From Enchytraeus crypticus (taxonomy: Eukaryota; Annelida; Clitellata; Enchytraeida; Enchytraeidae), in NCBI GenBank assembly GCA_905160935.1, contig CAJHZI010000254.1, positions 319,501 through 383,500 on the forward strand: a stretch of 64,000 bases of DNA, in the 5' to 3' direction. How positions within the stretch are numbered: position 1 is the stretch's first letter; each line of letters starts with the position of its first letter. Under the pieces are notes generated by a model. That model was not told the DNA's origin. It made no database searches and was given only the letters and a program-made list of their open reading frames with translations. A program made the translations under genes and the position numbers. Below, piece after piece: positions 1 to 9,278 of the stretch.

Positions 1-394
1 AGCGTTTAGCTTGGGCATAAATTGGAATTTTTAATTGGTTTCCCGCTGTATTTCTATGTTCTTACTTAGACGCCTTTTGAGCCGCGCGCATTATGCCTAA
101 TTGTTGCCTATTCTTTAGTGTCCCGGAAAATCCACGGCAATTATATTACAATATATCTATTATTTCCCCTTAAATAACTATTGTTATTGTTCAAATGTAC
201 CAACAAGAGAAATAATGTCAATTATTTTACTTCGACTAAGCAAATGATTTCATTATCATCATTAATTTCTATTCAACTTGATCACTACATATTTGACCAT
301 CAAACTGAAAAAAATTAATAGCATCCTCATTCATTATGGTTCCCGTTTCTCTTGCTACGTCGATGCTACTAAAGTTGAGCTAAGTGAACTGCTA
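1..394. other. No recognised feature
   Basis: AT-rich non-coding sequence at the window edge. I see no splice-flanked exon, repeat array or transposon motif in it. Confidence 0.5.
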
Positions 395-490
395 ATGTAA
401 GCGTCAGTTTCATCGCTCGAAAGCGATGTTAGTGACGGTCGAGCCAAGGATTTGAACCCCGCTCAAATTGATCCGCGGATGAATATCACA
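395..490 (-). repeat. tRNA-derived SINE fragment (family S), minus strand
   Basis: The reverse complement holds a Pol III B-box-like GGTTCAAATCC (448-458) followed by a 3' part (GTCACTGACATCGCTTT-like) that recurs at 3012-3190, 40136-40225 and 47970-48110. Recurrence plus a B box points to a tRNA-derived SINE. The following 491-832 shows nothing else recognisable. Confidence 0.6.
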
Positions 491-832
491 CCAGCATCTC
501 CACTGGCTCCAGCCAATTGTGATTACAGTTATCACAATAATTGTAACCTCTTTATCATATAGATCGCTAAACTTCCAAATAAGGATTAAATTCACTACGG
601 CAGTCCTACAGAGCTATTATAATGTAGAGAACTTTCACAAGAGTTGGTTATATATTAGTTGGTTATACCACGTACCAACCTTTCCAAAGTAACCTGAATT
701 GTATTTATTCTAGTATAAAAGGTCATCCATTGAACAATATAATTACAGTCTATTCACTGAACAGTGATACACAAGAATTAAATATCCGCAAATGTGATTT
801 AGACATAACGAATAATGATGTGCATTTACCAG

Positions 833-955
833 AGCAATGTAGAGGTGACCCTGCCTATGTACCTTGCAATGAATCAGGCACTACATGCGTTCACTATAAA
901 GACATCTGTGACGGATCCAGAGACTGTCCTACTGCCAGCGACGAATTGAACTGCG
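833..955 (+). CDS. LDLa module exon 1
   Basis: A 123-nt exon encoding one LDL-receptor class A module. The acceptor is ttaccag and the donor GTTAGT at 956. Translation in the phase shared by the other exons gives six cysteines in LDLa order, starting QCRGDPAYVPC and ending CPTASDELNCG. The Ca2+ cage is complete: CDG, D before Cys5 (SRDC) and the final SDE. N-E-S after Cys2 is an N-glycosylation sequon. The exon is 1-1 symmetric, so it can be skipped or duplicated without a frameshift. LDLa modules fold around Ca2+ and bind protein or lipoprotein ligands outside the cell. The frame stays open upstream to 730, but the acceptor at 831-832 matches the phase of all other modules. Upstream exons lie outside the window. 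Confidence 0.88.
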
Positions 956-959
956 GTTA

Positions 960-1030
960 GTCAAGATTCACTGGTTGTATAAAAAATTATAGTGTTATTG
1001 TCGTCCATGACAACATCCAGCGCTATGCAG
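960..1030 (-). repeat. LINE 3' tail (CR1/L2-like, tail family T)
   Basis: A short segment with a TTGTCATTGACGACAATAGC-like signature, here imperfect and in reverse orientation. The same signature lies at 12645-12700, 24205-24290, 29865-29925 and 49045-49095, where at two sites it follows LINE C-terminal coding remnants. It lies only a few bases after exon 1's donor site. Confidence 0.45.
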
Positions 1031-1033
1031 TAA

Positions 1034-1154
1034 AATGTATATATATATATATATACACACATATGTGCATATACATTATATACATGTATATACATATATG
1101 TGCATATACATCTATATATACGTATATGCATATATAGGCCTATATATATTATAC
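1034..1154. repeat. (TA)n/(TATG)n microsatellite
   Basis: Imperfect TA/CATA dinucleotide tract. It contains the palindrome TAGGCCTA at 1135-1142. It abuts the left end of a mariner relic. Confidence 0.85.
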
Positions 1155-1948
1155 AGGGGGAGCAAAAAAAGTGATAACACCTGCAAAAAAATTTAATATC
1201 TCCGGCAAATATTAATATTTTCAAATCAAACTTTTGCCAATTACTGAAGCACTAATTCTTGATGAGGTAGCCAATTTTCATCCATTTTAATACATAGATT
1301 GGCCCGTTATGAAAGTTTCAGCAGAACAACCCCCATATTTAATGTACTGTAAATATATTTTACGTTTAATTTTAATTCGATTTTGGTCCTGAAAAGGGCC
1401 GTTCATGTGGTTCAGAAAGAACTAGTTGTTAGCTGCTAGCATTACTGACTATTCGATATGCTTTCCTCCAGCTGCTAAGCAGGACTGCAGTAGCTTCCGG
1501 AACGCTAGGACAGCCTTCTTGATTACTCTCCCACCAAAATCGATGGTAGCTCTTCCTGCTGTTCTGTCTTGTTTTTAGGCTTCGACTGGTATTTCTGATA
1601 GAGATGAAGCATGGTTCCCTAGACATGGTAATGCAGAGGATTTTGATCGGGATAGTTTGGAAGCCATTCACTCTACTTGATGAAATGCGAATTTCTCTCG
1701 CTGATCCTTTCCTGTGCATGACGCGATGCATGAGCCGAAGCACCATCCCATTGAAAGACGAAATCATTTGGTAGAAGAGCATTGCAATCATCAAACAGCT
1801 TAAGAAGTAAAGTATTGACGTAATACTGAGCGTTAACCTTTTCCTTCTCGACAATGAAGGGCAATTTGCCCTTACTGTTGTAGCAATCTCCAATTTTAGG
1901 TAAAAAATGGGGGTTGCTCTACTGAAATTCGTGTAACTGGCCCATTTA
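1155..1948 (-). mobile_element. Tc1/mariner relic, copy 1 (DD37D-like)
   Basis: The left end (GTGATAACACC motif, 1170-1182) matches the long terminal inverted repeat of copies at 24614-26303 and 49745-50708. The right end is lost in a (TA)n tract. The minus strand encodes pieces of a transposase in at least two frames: an FQWDGASAH block containing the second catalytic Asp (within 1673-1864), then, frameshifted, C-terminal residues in 1429-1680. The spacing between the second and third catalytic Asp, judged from sister copies, is 37 residues, typical of maT-like mariners. The coding region is inactive. Confidence 0.8.
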
Positions 1949-1958
1949 TATATATATA

Positions 1959-2030
<72 letters not shown>
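1949..2030. repeat. (TA)n microsatellite
   Basis: About 80 bp of nearly pure TA that truncates the mariner copy to its left. Confidence 0.95.
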
Positions 2031-2033
<3 letters not shown>

Positions 2034-3011
2034 GACTTCAGTATACATGTATATAGACCTTTTATAAAAGATGAATACTTTTAAAAATCACCCATGTATT
2101 ATTTTCTTCATTCGTTGGAGCGGCCCCACCGTACAATCATAAACTTAATTGTTTTACGGAAGACAACTGCAATGTAATATATCCTTAATGTGCAATATAA
2201 CCTCTCCAGATATTCCATCTAGACATATATAAAAATATATTAAAACTATGTTTATCATCATTTGATAAGCAATTAAAATAAAAAATGAAATTTAAAAAAT
2301 ACCATTCTATTGTAAAATGAAAAAATACAAAATAAATATATTCGCATGTATTGAGCATTGCCAGCCGTCAATATAAGCAAACAACCCTCCCCACTCTCCC
2401 ACATGGCTTTAGTTTATTATGTGAACAGAGCTACCACTACATATTATAAAAAGTCTATATATATATATATATATATATATACTCTCAATAATATATATAT
2501 ATATATATATATTATACATATATATACATGTATAATATAGTTTAGCATTGCAATATAAATTTCTTTGAAAAAATTTATCCAATCTCCTTTAATCCGATTT
2601 TAAATCATTTAACTTTCAAAATCTTTTGACTTTGATTTATGCCTTTAGTTATAGAAAATTTTGGCCTAGTTTTTGCTATTGCTTTTTCTATTATTTCGAC
2701 TTCAGCTATTTTCCTTTACAAATAAATCTCTTGGCTTGACTTCTGCATTTACATGAATCATATATTACTGTAAATTTTGCAAAATCTTAACAAATCTATT
2801 ATAGACTTAACACTTATAAAAGTTATAACTCAAAAACGCTCACACATTATCCTGAACTTTTTAGACAAATTATAGATCTTTGCAATTTTTTACAAACAAA
2901 AAAATTTCAAATTACAAATATTTAGCCTGAAAAAATCTCTTTTATAAACTAGGAAACATAGAGTTAGAAACTAGATAAACTGTACATACCAGATGTTTGG
3001 CTGGCGGCATA
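2031..3011. other. AT-rich non-coding DNA with a (TA)n tract
   Basis: Holds a TA microsatellite at about 2457-2535 and otherwise low-complexity AT-rich sequence. I see no gene or element ends. Confidence 0.5.
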
Positions 3012-3190
3012 ACTTAACACACATCCAGTTCGACTATCTTACCGATATCGCCACTTGTTACAGCCAGTAGCGATATCAGTAGGCCAGTCGACCTCGAATC
3101 AGTATGTGCGGGGTTCAAATCCTGGGCTCTCCCGTCACTGACATCGCTTTAGTGTGAGGAAACTGACGTTAACATTAGCTTTTAACCGAG
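3012..3190 (+). repeat. tRNA-derived SINE (family S)
   Basis: B-box-like GGTTCAAATCC at 3112-3122, followed by TGGGCTCTCCCGTCACTGAC and GGAAACTGACGTTAAC, shared nearly word for word with 47970-48110 and in reverse at 40136-40225 and 395-490. Confidence 0.7.
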
Positions 3191-3242
3191 CCCCTTAGTA
3201 TCTGAGCACAGAAATCCATGTCAAGATCCAAAATATATAAAA

Positions 3243-3243
<1 letters not shown>

Positions 3244-3303
<60 letters not shown>

Positions 3304-3352
3304 TATATATATATATATATATATATATGTTATATCTATATCTATATATATT
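3244..3352. repeat. (TA)n microsatellite
   Basis: TA dinucleotide tract with a few G and C interruptions, directly left of the palindrome at 3354-3465. Confidence 0.95.
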
Positions 3353-3353
3353 A

Positions 3354-3380
3354 GGAAGATTTAAATGCTGCAGACTTGTC

Positions 3381-3438
<58 letters not shown>

Positions 3439-3465
3439 GACAAGTCTGCAGCATTTAAATCTTCC
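3354..3465. repeat. Perfect 112-bp palindrome with (TA)n centre
   Basis: Arms 3354-3382 and 3437-3465 are exact 29-nt reverse complements (left arm begins GGAAGATTTAAATGCTGCAG). They flank about 54 nt of TA, itself self-complementary, so the whole segment can extrude as one uninterrupted cruciform. Confidence 0.92.
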
Positions 3466-3479
3466 AACCAAATCTTCTA

Positions 3480-3840
3480 ATGTTTGCTTTCCTTTTCATA
3501 TCCATATATGAATTAATTTGTTATCAGATTATCCTGTATCCTATGTATCCGTCTTTTTCTGCCTATTTTCCCTTGCACTCTTAATTTAATTTCGTTCTCA
3601 AGCAAACCATTCCCCTTATAACATGCCCTATCCAGCTTTTTTCTTTCTATTTCTTTTCACATGATATCTATTATTATCTATTATTTTAACGAAAGAAGAT
3701 GTTAGGAAACTAAAGGTATTGAAATTATTATTGCGGTTATGGGAAGGGTGGAAAATATTAGTTGGACTGACAAAATTGCAAACGAAGAAGTTCGAACTGT
3801 CATAGAGACTGAGTTAAATCAACCACCAATTTGATAAATT
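3480..3840. mobile_element. RTE-like LINE fragments in both orientations
   Basis: About 3690-3830 on the plus strand resembles the tail of RTE reverse transcriptases: GATGTTAGGAAACTAAAGG, then RISWTDKIANEEV-like codons split by frameshifts. About 3480-3660 read on the minus strand resembles the following section (GHVI...EGRM-like). Both are short and decayed. Confidence 0.5.
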
Positions 3841-3874
3841 ATTTAGCCTAAGTGCTATATACCGCATGATTATA

Positions 3875-4705
3875 CACTGTGAGTCAAAAATAAACATGTG
3901 CGCAGTCTCTCGCCCATAACTTTGGTGTTAGTGAACCGAATTTTTAACTTCTTGCCTAGGTATAATCAGGAAAACATTTGCTATAAAATAACATTAAGTG
4001 ACTCTGTTAATTATTATGTTTTCGTTGAAGCAGTGCTTGAAAATATGCGTGACTGCAATATAATAATGATATTATATTACAGTCATATATATTAGTAATA
4101 TTCAGTTTAAGTAAATCAATCGCTACAGAATGTTTACAAATCCGGTGGAACTAACAATGAAACACACGAAACAAACAGTGTAATACAGCTACTGTCAACT
4201 GTCAAAGCATATGCTCACAATGTCCTCCTTTGGCGAGAATACAAGCACGGAGACGCTTGCGCCACTCATCTTCTGCGTTGGCAATGACAGATTGCTGCAT
4301 GTCTTGCCAAACGTCCACAAGGCGTTCCTTCAACTCGTCCACGTTATTTATTTTCTTCTTTTCGGCGTAATTTCTCTAATAAGCAATCTAGCCCTCCCAG
4401 CGTCCATTTTTGGTTGGAAATTTGGCAATCAACCAATGTGCACCATCACCCTTTAAGAGGTACAAGTATTTTTATGAGCGCATTATCTTCATTAGTAAAC
4501 ACCATTTTAGAATTTCAACAAAAAGAGACTATGTTTGTAAAATCGTCTCTTATTGTCTAAAATAAACCAGAAGTGTCACAAAAACTAGATTTAAGATTAA
4601 TACTTTTCTTCTTCTTTATAGTACTGAAAATATTTTCAAAATCGGTTCATAATTGTCAAAGTTGTGGACGAAATACTGCGCACATGTTTTTTATGACTCA
4701 CAGTG
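3875..4705 (-). mobile_element. Deletion-derivative mariner element A (CACTGTGAGTC ends)
   Basis: Terminal inverted repeats CACTGTGAGTC at 3875 and its complement ending at 4705, with a TA before the left end. It is about 831 bp and matches 5669-6444 in reverse orientation. The minus strand keeps decayed pieces of the N-terminal helix-turn-helix of a mariner transposase and of its C-terminal tail, with the catalytic core missing. This looks like a non-autonomous internal-deletion derivative. Confidence 0.8.
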
Positions 4706-4811
4706 TGTATGAATGTCCCCAATTATTATTATTTCAAAAGTACTATACAGGCCTAAAAGTCAAGAAATTAAATCACTCATGATAGTTTGTAGCTCAACTT
4801 CATAAAGAATG

Positions 4812-4908
4812 CGCCGGTCATACGTATGAAATAATACATAGAGTGATTTTTAAAAGTAAAGCCGCTCCTACGAATGAAATAATACATAGAGTGATTTTTA
4901 AAAGTAAA
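4812..4908. repeat. Tandem duplication of about 48 bp
   Basis: Two near-identical copies of a segment containing GAAATAATACATAGAGTG, at 4821-4860 and 4869-4908. Confidence 0.85.
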
Positions 4909-4914
4909 CACCTA

Positions 4915-5190
4915 TTATAAAATGTCTATATTGGCTCCTCTCTACTCTGTCTTACTCATTCCTCATCGTGTCCACATATGAGTGGATATTTGAATCATCT
5001 AACATTCCTAACCTCGGCATGTTTCTGCCTATATTTCATCCAATTCTGCTTTCTACGACCTGTTTTAGTACACTTTGCCCTAGAATGTGCCCTATTCAAC
5101 TCTTCTTCCTTTTTCTTAAACAGTAGCCGCGAAATGCTTCTCCAATTCTTCTCAGTATTCTTTGTTTTGTAAGACCAATATTTTAATTTC
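4915..5190 (-). mobile_element. RTE-like LINE 3' fragment
   Basis: The minus strand gives a frameshifted IGHILGQSVLKQVVESRI block and a downstream match to the 'MLDDSNIHSYVDT' type end also seen at 59180-59510. Decayed and 5'-truncated. Confidence 0.5.
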
Positions 5191-5349
5191 TTCCTAATAA
5201 TTAATATCGTTACAAAATAATATACTACACAGTCCTACACATAATTTGTTAACCAAGCACATGCTGCATCCATTTATGTCGTTGAAACTTTATTTAAATT
5301 CGATATTGCCAACATGTTGACTACTTAGAATTTGTATTTCTTTGTTCAG

Positions 5350-5469
5350 ATTGCAATTGGCCGTTGCTAAACTGTAACGGGACATTTGCACTCCAATCTT
5401 GCGTGCACATTTATGTAGTGTGCGATGGAAATGATAACTGCGGTGACAACGAAGACGAGACAAACTGTG
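5350..5469 (+). CDS. LDLa module exon 2
   Basis: A 120-nt phase 1-1 exon, acceptor tttgttcag, donor GTGAGT at 5470. It encodes six cysteines: CNWPLLNC, CVHIYVVC, then DGNDNC and GDNEDETNC. The Asp normally found before Cys5 is Asn (DNC), so the Ca2+ cage is altered, but CDG and DE remain. N-G-T directly after Cys2 is an N-glycosylation sequon. This is one of the shorter modules. It sits between two inverted mariner derivatives (3875-4705 and 5669-6444), which could pair in the pre-mRNA. An internal CTGCGGTGAC resembles a donor but would cut the module. Confidence 0.9.
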
Positions 5470-5608
5470 GTGAGTTTCAAAATTATTTCTGATTTTAGTG
5501 TTTAAATCCATGAAACTTTTGATTGTATTAAAACAGTCTTTAATACAATATATGCCCCAATTTTAATTAAATATTACCATAATTTGTAATTTCAATTATA
5601 TTCAGGTT

Positions 5609-5609
<1 letters not shown>

Positions 5610-5668
<59 letters not shown>
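5610..5668. repeat. (TA)n microsatellite
   Basis: Pure TA tract that has replaced the left terminus of the adjoining mariner derivative. Confidence 0.95.
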
Positions 5669-5675
<7 letters not shown>

Positions 5676-6444
5676 GTGCGCAGTATTTCGTCCACAACTT
5701 TGACACTTGTGAACCGATTTTAAAAATATTTTCAGAATTATAAAGAAGAAGACAAGTATTAATCTTAAGTCTAGTTTTTGTGACCATTTCGGTTTATTTT
5801 AAACAATAACAGACGACTTAACAAACATAGTCTCTTTTTGTTTAAAGCTTAAAATGGTGTTTACTAATGAAGATAAAGCGTTCATAAACAAATTATACAT
5901 ATTAAAGGGTTATGGCGTACATTGGTTGATTGCCAAATTTCCAATAAAAGAACTGGAGGATGGTAGGGCTAGATTCATTATTAAAGAAATTACGCCGAAA
6001 GGAAGAAAATAACGTGGACGAGTTGAAGCAAGGTCTGGTGCACGTCTGCCAAGACAAGCATCAATCTGTCATTGACAACGCAGTAGAAGAGTGGCGCAAG
6101 CATCTCCGAGCTTGAATTCGCGCAAGACGAGAACATTTTGAGCATATGCTCTGACAGTTGACAGTTGCTGTATAACACTGTTTATTTCCTTTGTTTCGTT
6201 GTAAGTTAAGCCACGGATTAGTAAGCATTCTGTAGCTATTGATTTACTTAAAATGAATATTTTCAGTCGCGCATATTTTCATTTACTGCTTCAACGAAAA
6301 AATAGTAATTATCAGAGTCACTTAACATTATTTTATAGCAAATGTTATCATTATTGCACCTACGCAAGAAGTTAACAAATCTGTTCACTAATACCAAAGT
6401 TATGGGCGAGAGACTGCACACATGTTTCCTTTTGACTCACAGTG
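5669..6444 (+). mobile_element. Deletion-derivative mariner element B
   Basis: Same family as 3875-4705 in the opposite orientation. The right terminus ends in the complement of CACTGTGAGTC, followed by TA; the left terminus is lost in (TA)n. The plus strand keeps a transposase start (MVFTNEDKAFINKLYILKGY at about 5853) and a C-terminal piece (VIDNAVEEWRKHLRA) with the catalytic core missing. Confidence 0.82.
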
Positions 6445-6462
6445 TAGATATACAGTATAGGC

Positions 6463-6469
<7 letters not shown>

Positions 6470-6509
<40 letters not shown>

Positions 6510-6549
6510 TATTATTATATCTCTCTCTCTCTCTTTCAAAAGTCACTAC

Positions 6550-6594
<45 letters not shown>

Positions 6595-6614
6595 AATTAC
6601 CAGTTTAACCACGG

Positions 6615-6666
<52 letters not shown>

Positions 6667-6688
6667 TTATAGATATATGTATATATAG

Positions 6689-6743
<55 letters not shown>

Positions 6744-6805
6744 AGTGACTTTGAGAGATATATATATATATACATATATATATGTGTGTGTGTGTGTGTG
6801 TGTTT
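6470..6805. repeat. Cluster of (TA)n, (TC)n and (TG)n microsatellites
   Basis: Four TA tracts (about 6474-6507, 6553-6592, 6620-6660, 6690-6738), a short CT run and a TG run at about 6782-6803. Confidence 0.95.
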
Positions 6806-7142
6806 GACGAGGGAACATACCTAATATCATCCACGTAAGAGGAAAAGAACGTTATGCATCATTTTAGCCAGTGATAGAAGTGGAGGGACAAAGGAAAGCT
6901 TCGTTCCAAGCTGTCATTTCTTCTGAGGTGCGTTTCCCTGAAAGAGGCCCATGTTAGCATATATACTCTAAGACCTGAAAATGCAGTACAGAGTGGGGGC
7001 GAAAATTCTTACCATTTTCAGAGCTTTTAATTACCACTTTAACCACGGATTAAAATTATTAATAGTAAATAATTAATTATATTTAAAATAGTAATAATAT
7101 TAGAAATATTTGCTGATGAGAACTAAATTTCTCAAAGAGAAT
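6806..7142. other. No recognised feature
   Basis: Unique-looking sequence between the microsatellite cluster and the LTR. It contains a GACGAGGGAAC motif resembling the LTR start at 7143, but no clear element. Confidence 0.4.
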
Positions 7143-7164
7143 TGTAACGAGGGAACTAGTTTTA

Positions 7165-7500
7165 ACAATGATTCATTAATACAACAATACATAATATATT
7201 AATACAATAGTACAGTATTGCAACAATACATAATACATTAGTACATTAATACAAAAATACTTAATACATTATTATAATTAAAATAGTACAGTAATACATA
7301 ATATATTAAAACATCAATACATAATATATGATACAACGATACATTAATACAATGATAGATTAATACATGATACAATAATACATGACACAACATTAAATGA
7401 TGCAATAATACATGATACAATTATACAGGGATACAATAATACATTATACAATAATACATGATACAATGTACAGGGATACAATAATACAATAATACAATGG
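7165..7500. repeat. Degenerate AATACA/ACAATA minisatellite
   Basis: Many imperfect repeats of AATACATNATACAAC type over about 330 bp. Confidence 0.85.
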
Positions 7501-7511
7501 ACTGTAGAGTG

Positions 7512-7519
7512 TATATAAG
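7512..7519 (+). promoter_or_regulatory. LTR TATA box
   Basis: TATATAAG in a local GC-richer context (TATATAAGTGAGCGGCG), placed as in a retroelement U3 promoter. The call rests on the LTR interpretation. Confidence 0.5.
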
Positions 7520-7890
7520 TGAGCGGCGTTCAGTAGTTAGGAGTTAGTTGACCTGCGAACGCCAATGATAGAAGGAAGATACGGACTGTGGGCTGCTGTT
7601 GTCATACAGGTATATTATTGATATTAGATGTATTCAATATACTACAATTGTTGTCTTAGAATATTCGTGTAGAACGAATTCAATAATGAAGCGAGACCAC
7701 TTTATGGCCAAGTGGGTATGCACTAATTTCAGTAGAACTGTCTTTATCTTGTTATAGTCCCTGTAGGTCAATCGGTCTGTAACATTGGGCCGGTCACTGA
7801 CTCAATATAGAATTATATGCATAGTCACACATACGAATTCTCTACTATAATAATCTCTATTGTAATACTCTAATCTAACATACATTTTAG

Positions 7891-7905
7891 TGGCGACTAA
7901 TACAG
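7891..7905 (+). other. Putative retrotransposon primer binding site
   Basis: TGGCGACTAATACAG just after the LTR end, of the TGGCGAC type used by many Gypsy-like elements. The cognate tRNA was not checked. Confidence 0.4.
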
Positions 7906-8229
7906 ATACGGATCACTCTAGCGCAGATTATATGACGGCAGATCAGATAAGCAACCCGAGATCCAGGTACATATGTTAAGTTTTGACCGAATAGGTCTGT
8001 CCACACCTGATCCCCAAAAAATGCCTCCCTATAGACTACGGGTCATCGCAGGGACTAGGGCACAGCTGAGCAGATTGAGACACTAGAGGGAGACAAGAAT
8101 GACCGTAGTCTATGAAGAATTTAAAAAAAAACTTTAAGGATCTAAAGATCGCCATGTATGTTGACAATTTCACATAAAATCGAAAGTTAAACTGCAAACT
8201 AGGCCGATAACTCTATGTACTTTTTTCAG

Positions 8230-8352
8230 AAACTTGCAGAGGACTCTCCTCAAAGTTTTCTTGTAATGGAAGCGAAACCTTTTGTCTTGAAACTGATCAA
8301 GTCTGTGACGGATTAAAACATTGCCGGAACAACCTCGACGAAATTAATTGCG
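8230..8352 (+). CDS. LDLa module exon 3
   Basis: A 123-nt phase 1-1 exon between ttttttcag and GTAAGC. It encodes TCRGLSSKFSC, NGSETFC, LETDQVC, DGLKHC and RNNLDEINC with six cysteines. CDG and DE are kept, but the Asp before Cys5 is His (KHC), so Ca2+ binding may be weak. N-G-S directly follows Cys2. An LTR fragment ends about 200-345 bp upstream. It starts with the same C-R-G signature after Cys1 as modules 1, 6, 7 and 11, suggesting tandem exon duplication history. Confidence 0.9.
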
Positions 8353-8960
8353 GTAAGCGAAAATGCATTGCTAGAATATATAGGCCTACATTTGATTTGT
8401 TTGTAATCTAGCTGCTGTAGAATAATGTAGACAGAAAGTCTCTTAGGCGCATGTGCTATTATGTTATTCCATTGGGTTAACTACGTGAGTTTCCTTACGA
8501 TGGACGCATATAGTCCTGTCCTTCTCATACAAACTTTACCTAACTCTATCTTGTAGTCGAAAACAAAACTCCGAGTTCAAGACCAAAATCTCTCAAGACC
8601 AAGGCGAAAACATAGGCCAGAACTTTTGAGAAGATGACCAAAACCATCAAAACCAGGTCTTAAACGGTCTCGAGACCAATATCAGGTCTCAAAGACTACA
8701 AGTCTGCTATTGGGTAACTATTTGAGAATAAATAACATACAGAAACAGAATGCGCATAGTAGACTATTGCTCAAAATACTGAGACTTTCAAAACTTATGA
8801 GCCTATTAGAGATATAGAATTTTTTTTATTCTATATATTATTATTATAATTATTATTCTAAAGTAATGAATAAATTATTGAAGCGTCCATACTAAGAGAC
8901 AGATAATAGATGTGATAAGAAATAGAAAGAAAAGCTATATGGGACGTAGTATAAGGGCAA
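8353..8960. other. Intron with a GGTCT-rich patch
   Basis: About 8560-8700 repeats AAGACCA/GGTCT motifs, including the palindrome GGTCTCGAGACC, as in subterminal regions of some DNA transposons. I could not define element ends. The rest is plain AT-rich intron. Confidence 0.4.
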
Positions 8961-8964
8961 TGGT

Positions 8965-9145
8965 TTCCTGAAGGATGTCATAGAAGGAAGATTGCAGAGG
9001 AAAAGAGTTAAGATGCAGACCATGAAATTGGATATTGGATTTGATAAAAGATTCATATATAGAGCTGAGAATAACAGCTAATGATAGAATTCTTTGGAAG
9101 AGTTATATACCATGGACCTGTCGTTATATAGTGCACTAGAAGAAG
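8965..9145 (+). mobile_element. RTE-like LINE 3' terminal fragment
   Basis: Shares GGAAGAGTTATATACCATGG-type sequence and the following GTCGTTATATAGTGCACTA with the ends at 36900-36960 and 59440-59495. Extreme 3' end of an RTE-like element. Confidence 0.55.
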
Positions 9146-9278
9146 AATATATTATTGACAATATAAGTTGCTTGCTATTAAATGAGTTTGCAAAATTGAT
9201 TTAAATTCCCACTTTCCTATCAGAGAAATTTCCAAAGATATTTCTATGGCCAAATTACTAAACCATGTATACAGTTTA

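Larger units (their letters stand above)
7143..7884 (+). mobile_element. 5' LTR of a Gypsy-like LTR retrotransposon, followed by truncated internal start
   Basis: Starts TGTAACGAGGGAAC and ends AACATACA, consistent with TG...CA LTR ends. It contains a TATA box (7512-7519) and is followed after six bases by TGGCGAC (7891), a common primer-binding-site start for Gypsy-type elements. No gag or pol can be read after it: the element is cut off before exon 3 at 8230. A minisatellite fills 7165-7500 inside the LTR. Confidence 0.55.

Noticed and set aside
4211-4456. 81-codon plus-strand frame
   Set aside because: It lies antisense to the transposase remnant of mariner derivative A.
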